A DNA stretch of 64,000 bases from Acinetobacter sp. HY1485 (GTDB lineage Bacteria; Pseudomonadota; Gammaproteobacteria; Pseudomonadales; Moraxellaceae): the NCBI RefSeq assembly GCF_027568475.1, contig NZ_JANKZG010000005.1, positions 186,001-250,000 of the forward strand, read 5' to 3'. Each line of letters begins with the position of its first letter. Position 1 is the first letter of the stretch. Below are positions 1-9,218 of this stretch, in pieces. The notes beneath the pieces are model-generated. The model saw nothing but the letters and a program-made list of their open reading frames with translations, had not been told where the DNA came from and made no database searches. Made by a program: the position numbers and the translations under genes.

Positions 1-683
1 GATGCACTCACTTGAATTGCCACCATATTGGTGAACGCAAGTATCAATGCCGAAAATGCTTGTTGCCATTGTAGATGTGCAAATAGAATTGCACTGGCAA
101 CCACAGGGGGAATAATGGCATTGGCAACTGCCGTTTCCACCACAGGAATAGATAACCGTGGGGATACACATGCAAATGCACCTGCCGCACCTGCTGCAAG
201 TGCAATCATTAAGTCCATTAAATTAGGTTGTGTACGCGCTAAAATTTCACGGCTCATCGGTAAATTGTAGTGAAATAACCCAAGTACCACACCAATAGCA
301 AACATGAGCAATAACCCAAGCATCAGCGTTTTAAGCGAGGTACGAAACATAATCCAACGATTATCAATTAACGCCAATGAAATGCCTGCCACAGGACCAA
401 GCATCATGGTAATTAACATTGCGCCAATAATAACTGCAGAAGAGTTAGACAATAAGCCATACGCTGCAATCACTGCTGCTAGCCCTGTCATAATGTAATA
501 AGTAGGTGTGGGCAATGCCCCTGCTTGAATATTTAAACGTACCTGTTTATGGTCTATTTTTTTTGCATTTTCACGTAATGCTTGTTGGTAGCGTAATTTT
601 TCTTTTAGCTTTTCATACTTATGATAATCGGGATCTTTGGTATCTACTAAGATTGTGGCAGATTTGGTGTTTTTCTTACGCAT
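1..683 (-). CDS. DUF389 family membrane protein (3' part missing, runs off window)
   Basis: I read this frame directly on the minus strand from an ATG at 683 to the left edge without a stop, so the C-terminus is outside the window. After a charged, lysine-rich N-terminus of about 65 residues come several hydrophobic segments containing 'SSAVIIGAMLITMMLGPVAG', the conserved block of the DUF389 (TIGR00341-type) integral membrane family, and later 'ANAIIPPVVASAILFA'. The function of the family is not established. The start overlaps the stop of the upstream lipoprotein gene by eight bases (ATGCGTAA), so the two are probably translated from one message. Family assignment is from motif recognition. 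Confidence 0.85.
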   Translation of the reverse strand, partial: MRKKNTKSATILVDTKDPDYHKYEKLKEKLRYQQALRENAKKIDHKQVRLNIQAGALPTPTYYIMTGLAAVIAAYGLLSNSSAVIIGAMLITMMLGPVAGISLALIDNRWIMFRTSLKTLMLGLLLMFAIGVVLGLFHYNLPMSREILARTQPNLMDLMIALAAGAAGAFACVSPRLSIPVVETAVANAIIPPVVASAILFAHLQWQQAFSALILAFTNMVAIQVSA

Positions 684-1206
684 AACCGTGTTCAGCTTTA
701 AAACGTGCTAACGCAGATTTAGTATTTTCATATTTTCGTTTCACACGTTCTGCATCGCCCTCAATATCACTGAGTTGTTTTTGATAACGCATCTTATCTT
801 GTTCGGGTGTCTTACTGTTTCCAATCAGTTGCATATAATTTGCATATTGCGTTTGGGCATTATGATAGTCTTGCTTTGCCACATAATACTGATGGGCAAT
901 ATCAAAACTTTCTTTAAGCGATAACGCATTATCACAGTGAGTATATGCACCTTGTCCCTGTAACGCATGCTTAAAAATTTGCTGTGGTTGGCAATACGTC
1001 GTTAGCCCCTGCTTAAACCCTAAAAGATAAGGTTGCTCAATTGAGTTTTGGCACATTTTACTGTACTTTAATACTTGCGAAGCCTTGCCTTGAATGGCAT
1101 CTTGATAGCCCAGATCTTGCCAATTTTGTGTTGCACATTGCTGTGGCGACATGGTGGTACAACCACTAGTTAAAATTGTGCTCAAAAAAATGATTTGCTT
1201 TAACAT
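676..1206 (-). CDS. DUF2799 family lipoprotein
   Basis: This 176-residue protein starts with a short signal peptide ending in a lipobox-like 'LTSGC' with the candidate lipidated cysteine at residue 16, so it is probably a membrane-anchored periplasmic lipoprotein. The mature part has 'WQDLGYQDAIQGK' and 'YLLGFKQGLTTYCQP', the pattern of DUF2799 proteins (E. coli YfiL type), followed by a charged coiled-coil-like C-terminal half rich in Gln, Lys and Glu. Its function is unknown. It overlaps the folK-like gene upstream by seven bases and the DUF389 gene downstream by eight, so it belongs to a tightly packed minus-strand operon starting at the UbiB-like gene. Confidence 0.8.
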   Translation of the reverse strand: MLKQIIFLSTILTSGCTTMSPQQCATQNWQDLGYQDAIQGKASQVLKYSKMCQNSIEQPYLLGFKQGLTTYCQPQQIFKHALQGQGAYTHCDNALSLKESFDIAHQYYVAKQDYHNAQTQYANYMQLIGNSKTPEQDKMRYQKQLSDIEGDAERVKRKYENTKSALARFKAEHGYA

Positions 1207-1634
1207 AATTCTATCGTTTTATAGCCATGATTTTGTTGTACTTGAAAGATGGATAATGCAACTAACTGACTCATGGGTACTTTGACATCAAGTGCAAATG
1301 GCATTTTCTTTTTATTCATATACCATTTTTCATCTTCTTGCCATGCAATCAAATCAATATCCAAAGAAATTTGATGAGACGGGCGCACACGTCCTGCCTG
1401 CTGTTCAAGCTGCTTTAAATACTGTTCCACTTGCTGTAACGATTTTGATGTATTGAGTAAGCATGCCATATTTAAATAATCTGTCCCCACACCATCACGG
1501 CATGGAATTTCAAATACTTGCGACACATCTAAGTGACCCAAGCATTCAAGTTGCTCCACTGCCCATGTTAAATGAGTATAAGCATTAAAATTACTCGCTA
1601 GTGCGAGTGCAAAAGTCGTCACGTTGGCGCTCAA
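1200..1634 (-). CDS. folK: Divergent HPPK-like protein (FolK family)
   Basis: The protein of about 144 residues resembles 6-hydroxymethyl-7,8-dihydropterin pyrophosphokinase, which transfers pyrophosphate from ATP in folate synthesis. The visible signature is 'SLDIDLIAW', corresponding to the family's D-x-D-L-x metal and substrate motif, after an arginine/histidine stretch 'RVRPSH'. The usual N-terminal 'GSN' is weakened to 'ALASN', and the protein is shorter than E. coli FolK (159 residues), so catalytic competence is uncertain. There is no ATG: a TTG at 1634 has an AGGGGTG-like ribosome site, and a GTG at 1622 is the alternative. It overlaps folB by up to 44 bases, which supports a folate role. 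Confidence 0.68.
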   Translation of the reverse strand: MSANVTTFALALASNFNAYTHLTWAVEQLECLGHLDVSQVFEIPCRDGVGTDYLNMACLLNTSKSLQQVEQYLKQLEQQAGRVRPSHQISLDIDLIAWQEDEKWYMNKKKMPFALDVKVPMSQLVALSIFQVQQNHGYKTIELC

Positions 1635-1971
1635 AACACACCCCTACCGATTGAGCCTGCGGAATAATGGCAGGTTTTCTTATCGTAATCTTAATTTTTT
1701 CAATTGCCGTAAATGTGGTAAATAATGTTTCCATTACCAATTTTGCTGCATGTTCAATCAGCTTTGGTTTTGCTTGCTGAATAGTTTGACTACTCAGCTC
1801 ACAAATTTGTGCATAGTTTAAAGTATCTTCAAGTTCATCAGATTGTGATGCTTTTTCCAAACTACAATACACTTCCAAATCTAACATTAAAGGCTGTAAA
1901 ATTTCTCGCTCCCAAGAAAAACACCCAACTACCGTATTTACTTGCAAACCCTCAATCAAAATTACATCCAT
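1591..1971 (-). CDS. folB: Dihydroneopterin aldolase
   Basis: This 126-residue protein matches the usual length of FolB, which converts 7,8-dihydroneopterin to 6-hydroxymethyl-7,8-dihydropterin plus glycolaldehyde in the cytosol. It begins 'MDVILIEGLQVNTVVGCFSWE', the family start with the conserved E/W region, and contains 'LNYAQICEL' (the D/N-Y segment) and 'LIEHAAKLV', where the Glu corresponds to the pterin-binding residue. The C-terminal 'KIKITIRKPAIIPQAQSVGV' is the typical last strand. It lies between the UbiB-like gene (ten-base overlap) and the folK-like gene (overlapping), consistent with a folate pair in one operon. Confidence 0.9.
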   Translation of the reverse strand: MDVILIEGLQVNTVVGCFSWEREILQPLMLDLEVYCSLEKASQSDELEDTLNYAQICELSSQTIQQAKPKLIEHAAKLVMETLFTTFTAIEKIKITIRKPAIIPQAQSVGVCFERQRDDFCTRTSE

Positions 1972-3248
1972 ACGGTATCACTCTGCGTCTGAAGCATTTT
2001 AATACGTTGATCGGCATAAATATCTGTATATGGCGCAAGTACACGCATAAAACGATCAAAATACATCATCTGTTTAAATAATAAGGCAAAATCGCGTGGA
2101 AAATGAATGCCATGACGCTCACCAACTCCAACAACATCTAGCATAATATCGTTTAAATCAGCAGGACTACTTGATAGTAGCGCCTGTGGGTCACTCATCG
2201 AAACACCATTAAACAAACGTTCAATGTCTTGTGCTAAACGTGCTAAATCTACTTTTTGATGTGTCATTCCCATACCCAACATACTTTGTGCCATTACGTT
2301 GTAGTTGGTATGTTGCAAGGCTTCCATAAAAGTAATACATGCTTGCCATACTTCAGGTTTGAGTTGTCCCACAATCCCAAAATCAATAAAGCCAATGCGC
2401 CCATCTTCAAGCAACATCAAATTACCTGCATGTAAGTCTGCATGAAAACTTTTACACATCATTAAACTACCAAACCATGTGTTCATAGCAGTAATCAACA
2501 CTTGGGATGGGTCGCTACAGTATTGTTTCACCACATCAAAGTCTGTTAATGGTACGCCATACAACCGTTGCATCGTTAAGACACGGCGTGTGGAATATTG
2601 TGGATAGACCTTAGGTGCTGTGGCAGCCTGATTATTTGAAGCTTTTAAGTAATCTACAAAGTCTTCTAGGTTTTGTGCTTCTTCAATAAAATCAACTTCA
2701 CGTACCATGCGTGTTTTGATTTCATCTACAATATCGGCAAGTGAAGCAAATTTAACTTTTGGTACTGCTTTTTCGATCAGTTTAGTTGCCCAATGCAGTA
2801 CATTTAAATCGGTGTATAAAATGGTTTCTACATTTGGTTTTTGAACTTTAATAACAACATCTTCGCCTGTTTTAAGCTTTGCTGCATGAACTTGAGCAAT
2901 AGAGGCGGAAGCTAATGGAATTTCCTCAATAGACTCAAAAATTTGATCCATATCATCAAATTCTGCTTGTAGCACTTCTAAAATATAACTAAATGGGAGT
3001 TTTGGTGTTTGATCTAAACACCCTTGAAATTCTTCGACGTATTCGCGGGGAAATAATGAGGGTGTGCTGGCAATAAACTGCCCAAGTTTAATATATGTTG
3101 AACCGAGTTCTTCAAAAGTTTCGCGCATAAGTTTAGCATTGCTTGGTTTTTCTGTTGCATACTTTACGCCTGCTTTTGCAGCTACAAATGCGGTCTCACC
3201 CATACGGGCAACTGAGCGCAATCCATCAAATACAATATTCTTTTTCAT
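1962..3248 (-). CDS. ABC1/UbiB-family atypical kinase
   Basis: This 428-residue protein belongs to the ABC1/AarF/UbiB atypical kinase family, linked in bacteria to ubiquinone synthesis or quinone handling. The signature 'YIKLGQF' (KxGQ, about residues 54-57) is present, as are the Ala-rich loop 'ASASIAQVHAAKL', the nucleotide-site Lys in 'DVVIKVQKP', the catalytic-loop 'FHADLHAGNL' and the metal-binding 'GFIDFGIVG'. It is shorter than E. coli UbiB (546) and lacks the paired C-terminal membrane helices, so it may be an ABC1 paralog and not UbiB itself. It is the first gene of the minus-strand operon containing folB, the folK-like gene and the DUF2799 gene. Confidence 0.85.
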   Translation of the reverse strand: MKKNIVFDGLRSVARMGETAFVAAKAGVKYATEKPSNAKLMRETFEELGSTYIKLGQFIASTPSLFPREYVEEFQGCLDQTPKLPFSYILEVLQAEFDDMDQIFESIEEIPLASASIAQVHAAKLKTGEDVVIKVQKPNVETILYTDLNVLHWATKLIEKAVPKVKFASLADIVDEIKTRMVREVDFIEEAQNLEDFVDYLKASNNQAATAPKVYPQYSTRRVLTMQRLYGVPLTDFDVVKQYCSDPSQVLITAMNTWFGSLMMCKSFHADLHAGNLMLLEDGRIGFIDFGIVGQLKPEVWQACITFMEALQHTNYNVMAQSMLGMGMTHQKVDLARLAQDIERLFNGVSMSDPQALLSSSPADLNDIMLDVVGVGERHGIHFPRDFALLFKQMMYFDRFMRVLAPYTDIYADQRIKMLQTQSDTVWM

Positions 3249-3301
3249 ACACTTTTATATAACATTAAACTGTACTTAGTTTAACATGTTCTGTTTGTTT
3301 A

Positions 3302-3332
3302 AAGATGCTATCTAAAAATCAGATAGCATCTT
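3302..3332 (-). terminator. Intrinsic terminator after the orphan holin-like gene
   Basis: An almost perfect 12-base stem (AAGATGCTATCT with its complement) and a seven-base loop lie just past the stop of the holin-like gene. On the minus strand the stem is followed by TAAACA, only a weak U-run. The site separates that gene from the UbiB-like operon. Confidence 0.65.
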
Positions 3333-3334
3333 AT

Positions 3335-3592
3335 TTATTGCATGAGCTTCTCTACTTCAAGTTTATGCAGTTTTTCGGCACGCAAATCCTCTTTACGCTT
3401 ATAATGAAAATTTACACAAAAACCTGCAAAACTGATTAGAAAACTACCCAAACCCAAGCATACACCAATGGCAGCAATCAGATCTAAGTTGGCAAACCAC
3501 CCTAAAATGCTTGCCCCTGATGCACCAAGAGTCGTTCGTGTAGAAGTTGAAATCACATTGGATGCAGTTTCAATAATTTTTTGATTTGTCAC
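3335..3592 (-). CDS. Orphan phage holin-like membrane protein
   Basis: This 85-residue protein is closely similar over its whole length to the prophage holin at 41621-41899. Both begin MT(N/D)Q(K/R)IIETAS, share 'GASGAS' and 'FANLDL', have one or two hydrophobic segments (about residues 36-60) ending in 'VN' plus two aromatic/His residues, and then a Lys/Arg/Glu-rich cytoplasmic tail. By eye roughly 60 percent of aligned positions match. No endolysin, spanin or other phage gene adjoins it; neighbours are a CHMI-family gene and the UbiB-like operon, and terminators lie on both sides. It could be the last remnant of a prophage or a retained host gene; the sequence does not decide. Confidence 0.8.
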   Translation of the reverse strand: MTNQKIIETASNVISTSTRTTLGASGASILGWFANLDLIAAIGVCLGLGSFLISFAGFCVNFHYKRKEDLRAEKLHKLEVEKLMQ

Positions 3593-3665
3593 GTGTCTAA
3601 TACCTTTAAGAAATTTTAAATTATTAGACCATTTTATAAATACCTAGGCTATTTACACCTGTTTG

Positions 3666-4016
3666 CTACAAGCTTGCACAACAACTTTTAAAGTAAAGGT
3701 CACGCTGAATTTCTTTTATTTCAATACATAACTGTACAGGTAAATCATAAGTAAGAACTGCTAAATTTTCTTGTAAAGTTTGTCCAAGTACATATTTTTG
3801 TTCATGTGTCCGTCCTGATAACAATGATACTGTGACCACGATATATGCTTCGTCTTGATGCTCCCCAACCAAAAAATGCGCATTGCGATAAGCTCTCGAT
3901 TTTATTTCTTCTTTTGTGGCCAATAACTTAGACTGAATGAGTGTTTGACTTGCAATCCTTAATAATTCTTGCGTATTAGAAATATTGTCTGAATGTTCAA
4001 TCACAATATGTGGCAT
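3666..4016 (-). CDS. 5-carboxymethyl-2-hydroxymuconate isomerase family protein
   Basis: The 116-residue protein begins 'MPHIVIEHSDNI', which carries the N-terminal catalytic proline (Pro2 after Met removal) and the 'EHSDNI' block typical of CHMI, a tautomerase-superfamily enzyme of homoprotocatechuate degradation. It also has 'KSRAYRNAHFLVGEHQDEAYIVV', shown here only to mark the conserved Arg and His area. No other hpa-type aromatic degradation gene is nearby, so the natural substrate is uncertain and it may be a stand-alone tautomerase. A strong terminator from the upstream cysN gene lies 14 bases before its start, so it probably has its own promoter or depends on read-through. Confidence 0.82.
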   Translation of the reverse strand: MPHIVIEHSDNISNTQELLRIASQTLIQSKLLATKEEIKSRAYRNAHFLVGEHQDEAYIVVTVSLLSGRTHEQKYVLGQTLQENLAVLTYDLPVQLCIEIKEIQRDLYFKSCCASL

Positions 4017-4029
4017 GGTATTTCCCTAT

Positions 4030-4055
4030 AAAAAAACCCGAACAATGTCGGGTTT
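4030..4055 (-). terminator. Intrinsic terminator after cysN
   Basis: On the minus strand the sequence reads AACCCGA, a six-base loop, TCGGGTT and then a run of T. This perfect seven-base GC-rich stem with a T-run sits directly downstream of the cysN stop codon. Confidence 0.9.
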
Positions 4056-4060
4056 TAATT

Positions 4061-5656
4061 TTAAAGTTGAACAAAGTCTTTTATTTTTACAACCACTTCA
4101 TCCACTTGTGTTTCTTTGATACTTAGATCTGCTTGGTCGTCCAATGGTACTAAAATGACAAGCCCTGTTGGTTTAAGCACATCAACTGTTTGAGCATCTG
4201 CTGTAATTGCAACAATTCCTTGCGAAATTAATGCACGTTCAACTTGTTCAAACAGTGTAGGTTCAATTGCAACAACCGCAGGTTTTTGACCTAAACGTGC
4301 TGCACGCTCTTCACTTGTAACCGCTTGCTTTGTTTCTACAAATTGCGCTGTATCTTCAATCATTGCCGCACCAACAGTCACATTGGTTAAACGGTCAATA
4401 AAAATAAAGCTACCTGTATAACGGCTGTCTTTGTAACGATCAAATACAACTGGACGGTCAAACTCAATCGTCACGTCTGCAATACCATTTAGCTCTAATG
4501 CATCTACTTCAGAATATTCTAACGTATTTACATCAATACGGGCATTAATACGGCTAACTTTTGCAGGCACATTTTGCGTACCGACTTTTACGTTATATAA
4601 TTTGCCAACAACCAATGGCTGTTCTGCCATCCACACCACGGTTGAACGTACTGCACGAGAGGCCAAAGGTTTAGACTGTGGATGTGTAATTAAATCACCA
4701 CGACTAATATCAATTTCATCATTGAGCGTTAATGTAACTGCTTGCCCTGCTTTGGCTTCTGTCAAGTTGCCATCATAAGTTACAATTTCTTTAATATGAC
4801 TGCGCTTACCTGATGGTAGTGCAATAATTTCATCACCAACTTTTACAGAACCTAATGCAATTGTGCCTGCAAACCCACGAAAATCTAAATGTGGACGGTT
4901 GACATATTGCACAGGAAAACGGAAATCTTGCTGTGCAGTATCATGGGCTATTTGTACGGTTTCTAAAATACGCATCAAGGTTTCACCTTGATACCACGGC
5001 GTACTTTCCGATACGTTAACCACGTTATCGCCATTAAGTGCAGAAATTGGCACAAAACGAATATCAGATGGGATACGGTTACCTAAGTGACCGACAAAAT
5101 CTAAATAATCTTGCTGAATTTGATTAAATTTTTCTTCTGAAAATTCAACTAAATCCATTTTGTTGATTGCCACAACAATATTACGAATACCCAACAAAGC
5201 TGCAATAAAAGTATGACGACGCGTTTGCGTTTGAACACCAAAGCGTGCATCAATTAAAATCACCGCTAAATCACACGTAGATGCGCCTGTTGCCATATTA
5301 CGTGTGTATTGCTCATGCCCTGGTGTATCAGCAATAATAAATTTACGCTTATCTGTAGAAAAATAACGATACGCAACATCAATGGTAATGCCTTGTTCAC
5401 GCTCTGCTTGCAGACCATCTACCAATAAGGCTAAATCGACTTTTTCGCCTTGTGTGCCAGCTTTTTTACTGTCACGCTTTACTGCTTCTAATTGATCTTC
5501 ATAGATCATTTTTGAGTCGTGTAATAAACGCCCGATTAATGTACTTTTACCATCGTCAACGTTACCGCATGTTAAAAAGCGGAGTAGATCTTTTTGCTCA
5601 TGCTGTTTTAAATACGCCAAAATATCCTGGCTGATGAGCTCGGATTGATGAGACAT
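4061..5656 (-). CDS. cysN: Sulfate adenylyltransferase subunit 1 (GTPase)
   Basis: CysN is the GTPase subunit that drives formation of adenosine 5'-phosphosulfate by CysD from sulfate and ATP. The 531-residue protein shows the G1 motif 'GNVDDGKST' (31-39), G3 'DTPGH' (110-114) and G4 'NKMD' (165-168), followed by EF-Tu-like beta-barrel domains. It is longer than E. coli CysN (475), mainly at the C-terminus (about residues 430-531), but lacks an APS kinase P-loop there, so it is not a CysNC fusion. It lies 17 bases downstream of cysD and ends at a strong terminator, so cysDN is a two-gene operon. Confidence 0.95.
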   Translation of the reverse strand: MSHQSELISQDILAYLKQHEQKDLLRFLTCGNVDDGKSTLIGRLLHDSKMIYEDQLEAVKRDSKKAGTQGEKVDLALLVDGLQAEREQGITIDVAYRYFSTDKRKFIIADTPGHEQYTRNMATGASTCDLAVILIDARFGVQTQTRRHTFIAALLGIRNIVVAINKMDLVEFSEEKFNQIQQDYLDFVGHLGNRIPSDIRFVPISALNGDNVVNVSESTPWYQGETLMRILETVQIAHDTAQQDFRFPVQYVNRPHLDFRGFAGTIALGSVKVGDEIIALPSGKRSHIKEIVTYDGNLTEAKAGQAVTLTLNDEIDISRGDLITHPQSKPLASRAVRSTVVWMAEQPLVVGKLYNVKVGTQNVPAKVSRINARIDVNTLEYSEVDALELNGIADVTIEFDRPVVFDRYKDSRYTGSFIFIDRLTNVTVGAAMIEDTAQFVETKQAVTSEERAARLGQKPAVVAIEPTLFEQVERALISQGIVAITADAQTVDVLKPTGLVILVPLDDQADLSIKETQVDEVVVKIKDFVQL

Positions 5657-5673
5657 GTTTTTACTCCACTAAA

Positions 5674-6582
5674 TTAGAAATAACCTTCTTGCTTTTTCTT
5701 TTCCATTGACCCTGCTTCATCATGGTCAATCATACGTCCTTGGCGTTCTGAACTGGTGGTCAGTAACATTTCTTGAATAATATCAGGTAATGTATCTGCC
5801 GTAGATTCAACTGCTCCAGTTAGTGGGTAGCAACCGAGTGTACGGAAACGCACTGAACGCATTTGTGGTGTTTCACCTGCACGTAGTGGGAAACGCTCAT
5901 CATCAATCATAATTAATGTACCATCACGCTCAACCACAGGGCGTTCTGCCGAATAGTAAAGCGGTACAATTGGAATTTGCTCTAAATAAATGTATTGCCA
6001 AATATCTAGCTCTGTCCAATTAGATAATGGAAATACACGAATACTTTCGTCTTTGTTTACCTTGCCGTTATATAAATTCCACAGTTCAGGACGTTGATTT
6101 TTTGGATCCCAACGATGTTTACTATCACGGAATGAATACACACGTTCTTTCGCACGAGATTTTTCTTCATCACGGCGCGCGCCACCAAATGCAGCATCAA
6201 ATTTGTATTTATCTAGTGCTTGCTTTAAGGCTTGCGTTTTCATGATATCTGTATATTTTGAGCTACCATGATCAAATGGATTAATATTTTGCTCCATTCC
6301 TTCTAGGTTTTTATGCTCAATCAGTTCTAAACCAAGACGCTTTACCATATCGTCTCTAAACTGAATCATGTCTTTAAATTTCCATCCCGTATTTACATGT
6401 AACAACGGAAATGGCAATTTTGCAGGGTAAAAGGCTTTCATTGCCAAATGCAACATCACCGCAGAATCTTTACCAATCGAATACAGCATAACAGGGTTAT
6501 CAAACTCTGCTGCTACTTCTCGAATAATATGAATACTCTCAGCTTCTAGCTGTTTAAGGTGAGTTAATCGTTCCTCAGTCAT
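5674..6582 (-). CDS. cysD: Sulfate adenylyltransferase subunit 2
   Basis: CysD is the catalytic subunit that adenylates sulfate, the first step of assimilatory sulfate reduction. The 302-residue protein has the family length. It contains the PP-loop-like '[18 protein letters not shown]', '[15 protein letters not shown]' and the C-terminal '[11 protein letters not shown]' region typical of the PAPS reductase/CysD superfamily. It is the first gene of the cysDN operon, with 174 bases upstream shared divergently with the nitroreductase gene. I see no clear CysB site in that gap, although control by sulfur supply is usual for this operon. Confidence 0.96.
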   Translation of the reverse strand: MTEERLTHLKQLEAESIHIIREVAAEFDNPVMLYSIGKDSAVMLHLAMKAFYPAKLPFPLLHVNTGWKFKDMIQFRDDMVKRLGLELIEHKNLEGMEQNINPFDHGSSKYTDIMKTQALKQALDKYKFDAAFGGARRDEEKSRAKERVYSFRDSKHRWDPKNQRPELWNLYNGKVNKDESIRVFPLSNWTELDIWQYIYLEQIPIVPLYYSAERPVVERDGTLIMIDDERFPLRAGETPQMRSVRFRTLGCYPLTGAVESTADTLPDIIQEMLLTTSSERQGRMIDHDEAGSMEKKKQEGYF

Positions 6583-6756
6583 TGATATACCCAGCGCTAT
6601 TTTTTCATTATGTTAGCACGCTTGCACAAGGTTCTTTTGTTACTGATTAATGATGTTTTTGCATAACTAAATCATTTTTTCTGCTTTAGTCGTTACAACT
6701 TTTCACCTACATCTACTCAATTTTTTGTTATAACGAGGTACTTTAAAGGAGTTTGT

Positions 6757-7404
6757 ATGGATATTTTAGAAACTGCACAACAACGATATACGACCAAAGC
6801 GTTTAATACAGAGAAAAAAATCCCTCAAGCACAATTTAAAAAATTGCTAGAGGTACTTCGTCTGTCACCTTCTTCTGTCAATATTCAGCCTTGGCATTTT
6901 TTTGTTGCACATACGACCGAAGCAAAACAAAAAATTGCTCAATCTATGCAGGGGCAATATAGCTATAACGCCACAAAAGTAATGGATGCCTCACATGTTG
7001 TGGTATTTTGTACGCGTAAAAATGTAGATGATGCGTATTTAGAACAATTGCTAGAACAAGACGAAAAAGCAGGACGTATTAAAGACGAAAAAGCCAAACA
7101 AACCCAACATGCTACACGTGCAGGTTATGTCGAGTATTATCGTAATACGCGTAAAAATTTACCTGAATGGCTTAAAAATCAAACTTATCTTGCGCTTGGT
7201 CAGTTCTTATTTGCAGCCTATGCTGATGGTATTGATGCAACCCCGATGGAAGGTTTTGATTATCAACAGCTCGACCAAGATTTAAACCTAACTGATTATA
7301 CCAGTGTGGTTGTTGTTGCTTTAGGTTACCATGATGAAAAAGACTTTAATGCGCAACTTCCGAAGTCTCGCTTAGAAACCGACGTTATATTTACCGAACT
7401 TTAA
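6757..7404 (+). CDS. NfsB-like NAD(P)H nitroreductase
   Basis: The 215-residue flavoprotein matches the oxygen-insensitive nitroreductase family (E. coli NfsB is 217 residues), which uses FMN and NAD(P)H to reduce nitroaromatics or quinones. The start 'RYTTKAF' and 'LRLSPSSVNIQPWHF' are the FMN-phosphate binding segments; 'YLALGQFLFAAYADGIDATPMEGFD' (given only to locate the conserved 'D-x-x-PMEGF') forms the second FMN segment. An AAAGGAG ribosome site precedes the ATG. The gene is alone on the plus strand, divergent from cysD, and overlaps the stop of the convergent DMT transporter gene by four bases. Confidence 0.93.
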   Translation: MDILETAQQRYTTKAFNTEKKIPQAQFKKLLEVLRLSPSSVNIQPWHFFVAHTTEAKQKIAQSMQGQYSYNATKVMDASHVVVFCTRKNVDDAYLEQLLEQDEKAGRIKDEKAKQTQHATRAGYVEYYRNTRKNLPEWLKNQTYLALGQFLFAAYADGIDATPMEGFDYQQLDQDLNLTDYTSVVVVALGYHDEKDFNAQLPKSRLETDVIFTEL

Positions 7405-8213
7405 ACCAAAAAACCAATTGCTCCTAATGCAATCACTAAGCTCACACCCATAATCGGTGTGAGCTTTTCTTTGAAGTAAAAAATACCCACTACTGTACCT
7501 AATAAAACAACACTTAAATTCATCGTTAAAAATACGGTTGATGGTGCATTAAAACGATGTGCCATTACATAAAGTGCAATATTCAAAAAATTGAGTGTTC
7601 CTATACCCAACCCTAAACCTACTGTTTTTTGATTAAGCAAAGGCTGTTTCTTAATCATTGTACTAATGAGTGTAACAATACATGCACCCAAAAATATAAG
7701 GTTTAGGCTTGTAGCAAAATTTTGCCCGAGGCTACTGTTATATTTTAATAAAACATCAACTGTAGCATAACCCACCCAAACACATAACAGCGATAACATA
7801 CCTTGCGTTGTAATTGAAGATTTATCTTTTTTAAAGACAAGCCCTCCAATGGCAACCATACCTAAGCCTATACCTAATAACTTAGTACCTGCAAAATGAT
7901 CATTAAAGATAAAATATGCAGCACACAGTGACAGTACGACTGATAAACGCTGTGCAATTTCAGTTTTGACTAACCCTGCATGTTTTAAAGATTGGGCAAG
8001 CAAATAAAAAATAGTGGGTAATAAAGTAGAACAAACTACAATTAACCACCACACAATAGATTGATTAAATTGCGGTTTAAACCATAAAAAACACAATATG
8101 GTTGCTATAAAATAATTCCATACCAACACAGGTAAAATATAAGTAGGCGCATAGCGTTTAAGTAAAACAGACACACCTACACTGCTTAATGCTGCAAATA
8201 AAATAAAAAACAT
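7401..8213 (-). CDS. DMT/EamA-type transporter joined to the pqq operon
   Basis: The 270-residue protein is almost entirely hydrophobic, with about ten membrane segments arranged as two similar halves, the layout of EamA (drug/metabolite transporter) proteins. An EamA-like pattern is visible in 'LVKTEIAQRLSVVLSLCAAY' and, in the second half, 'APSTVFLTMNLSVVLLG' with 'FKEKLTPIMGVSLVIALGA'. Its ATG follows the stop codon of the dipeptidase gene with no gap (TAAATG), so it is translationally coupled to the end of pqqABCDE-dipeptidase. The substrate is unknown; export of PQQ or of peptide breakdown products are hypotheses drawn from context only. Confidence 0.83.
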   Translation of the reverse strand: MFFILFAALSSVGVSVLLKRYAPTYILPVLVWNYFIATILCFLWFKPQFNQSIVWWLIVVCSTLLPTIFYLLAQSLKHAGLVKTEIAQRLSVVLSLCAAYFIFNDHFAGTKLLGIGLGMVAIGGLVFKKDKSSITTQGMLSLLCVWVGYATVDVLLKYNSSLGQNFATSLNLIFLGACIVTLISTMIKKQPLLNQKTVGLGLGIGTLNFLNIALYVMAHRFNAPSTVFLTMNLSVVLLGTVVGIFYFKEKLTPIMGVSLVIALGAIGFLV

Positions 8214-9218
8214 TTAAGCAATTCCTATTCGCTCTAAAACACCTAACCAATTTTTATAACAAATTTTTTCAATCAGGTCTTGCGAATATCCTGCTTCTTT
8301 TAAAGCGCTGATAATATTGGGAAGCTGTGCCACTGTTGCCCAATGTTCTGACATAAAACCGCCATCATAATCCGAGCCAAAACCAACCCCATCTTCACCC
8401 AATATATTCAGTAAATAATCAATATGATTTATAATTGTGCTTATAGGTGTATCTGTATTTCTTTTACCATCGCTACGCAAAAATGCAGTATCAAAATTAA
8501 CCCCCACAAAACCTTGTGTGTTTTTAATCTCAATAAGCTGTTGGTCTGTTAAGTTACGTGCTTGAGGGCATAGCTTGTGCACATTAGAGTGAGTTGCCAC
8601 AATGGGCTGTTGCAAGATTTTTGCTGTATCCCAAAATGCTTTTTCATTCATATGAGATACATCAACCACCATATTTTTTTCTGCACAACGGCGTATAAAT
8701 TTTTTCCCAAGTAATGTTAGACCCTCTCCTGTATCAGGCGAATGTGGAAAATCCGCTTGTAGTCCATGTCCAAACTGATTGGGGTTATTCCATAGTGCCC
8801 CTACACTACGTAATCCTGTCACATACAATATTTCTAATAGATCAAAACGCTCATCTATAACGTCTGCACCTTCAAAATGCATCACCATTGCCAATATGTT
8901 GTGGTCTATACAATGCTGTATATCTGCCACACTTGTACATAACTTTGCCTGTTGTTGATTGGCAATTTTAAGTAAGGTTGCAACTTGCGAAAATACAATA
9001 TCATGCAGGGTTTGTTCTAATTTTTTTGGGTAATTTTTTTCTAAATAACTGATGGGTGGAACAAATACAGCAAATAGCCCACCTGCAAAACCACCTTGAC
9101 GACAACGTGCAAAATCCATTTGCCCTTCAAGCGTGGTATTTAGAAAATCATCGGCAGTATGGTCGTTTAACCATAAACGTGCCAATACATCATTATGCCC
9201 ATCAAAAATTGGTATCAT
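8214..9218 (-). CDS. Membrane dipeptidase family (peptidase M19), pqq-linked
   Basis: The 334-residue protein is a zinc-dependent dipeptidase of the M19/renal dipeptidase family. It has the first metal motif 'DGHNDV' (about residues 6-11), a central 'EGADVI' with the bridging Glu, '[13 protein letters not shown]' and 'IVATHSN' with the metal-site histidines, and 'GFGSDYDGG' near the C-terminus. No signal peptide is visible, so it should be cytosolic. Its ATG overlaps the pqqE stop by four bases and it directly precedes the transporter gene. From memory, a dipeptidase next to pqqE has been described for Acinetobacter calcoaceticus. A role in trimming peptide remains of PqqA is plausible but unproven. 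Confidence 0.92.
   Translation of the reverse strand: MIPIFDGHNDVLARLWLNDHTADDFLNTTLEGQMDFARCRQGGFAGGLFAVFVPPISYLEKNYPKKLEQTLHDIVFSQVATLLKIANQQQAKLCTSVADIQHCIDHNILAMVMHFEGADVIDERFDLLEILYVTGLRSVGALWNNPNQFGHGLQADFPHSPDTGEGLTLLGKKFIRRCAEKNMVVDVSHMNEKAFWDTAKILQQPIVATHSNVHKLCPQARNLTDQQLIEIKNTQGFVGVNFDTAFLRSDGKRNTDTPISTIINHIDYLLNILGEDGVGFGSDYDGGFMSEHWATVAQLPNIISALKEAGYSQDLIEKICYKNWLGVLERIGIA

Noticed and set aside
1..498. Two plus-strand frames of 80 and 64 codons at the left edge
   Set aside because: The minus strand there encodes a continuous DUF389 membrane protein with recognisable motifs; the plus frames are shadows of it.
4061..5656. CysN as a CysNC fusion with APS kinase
   Set aside because: The protein is longer than E. 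coli CysN, but the C-terminal 100 residues have no P-loop or APS kinase motif.
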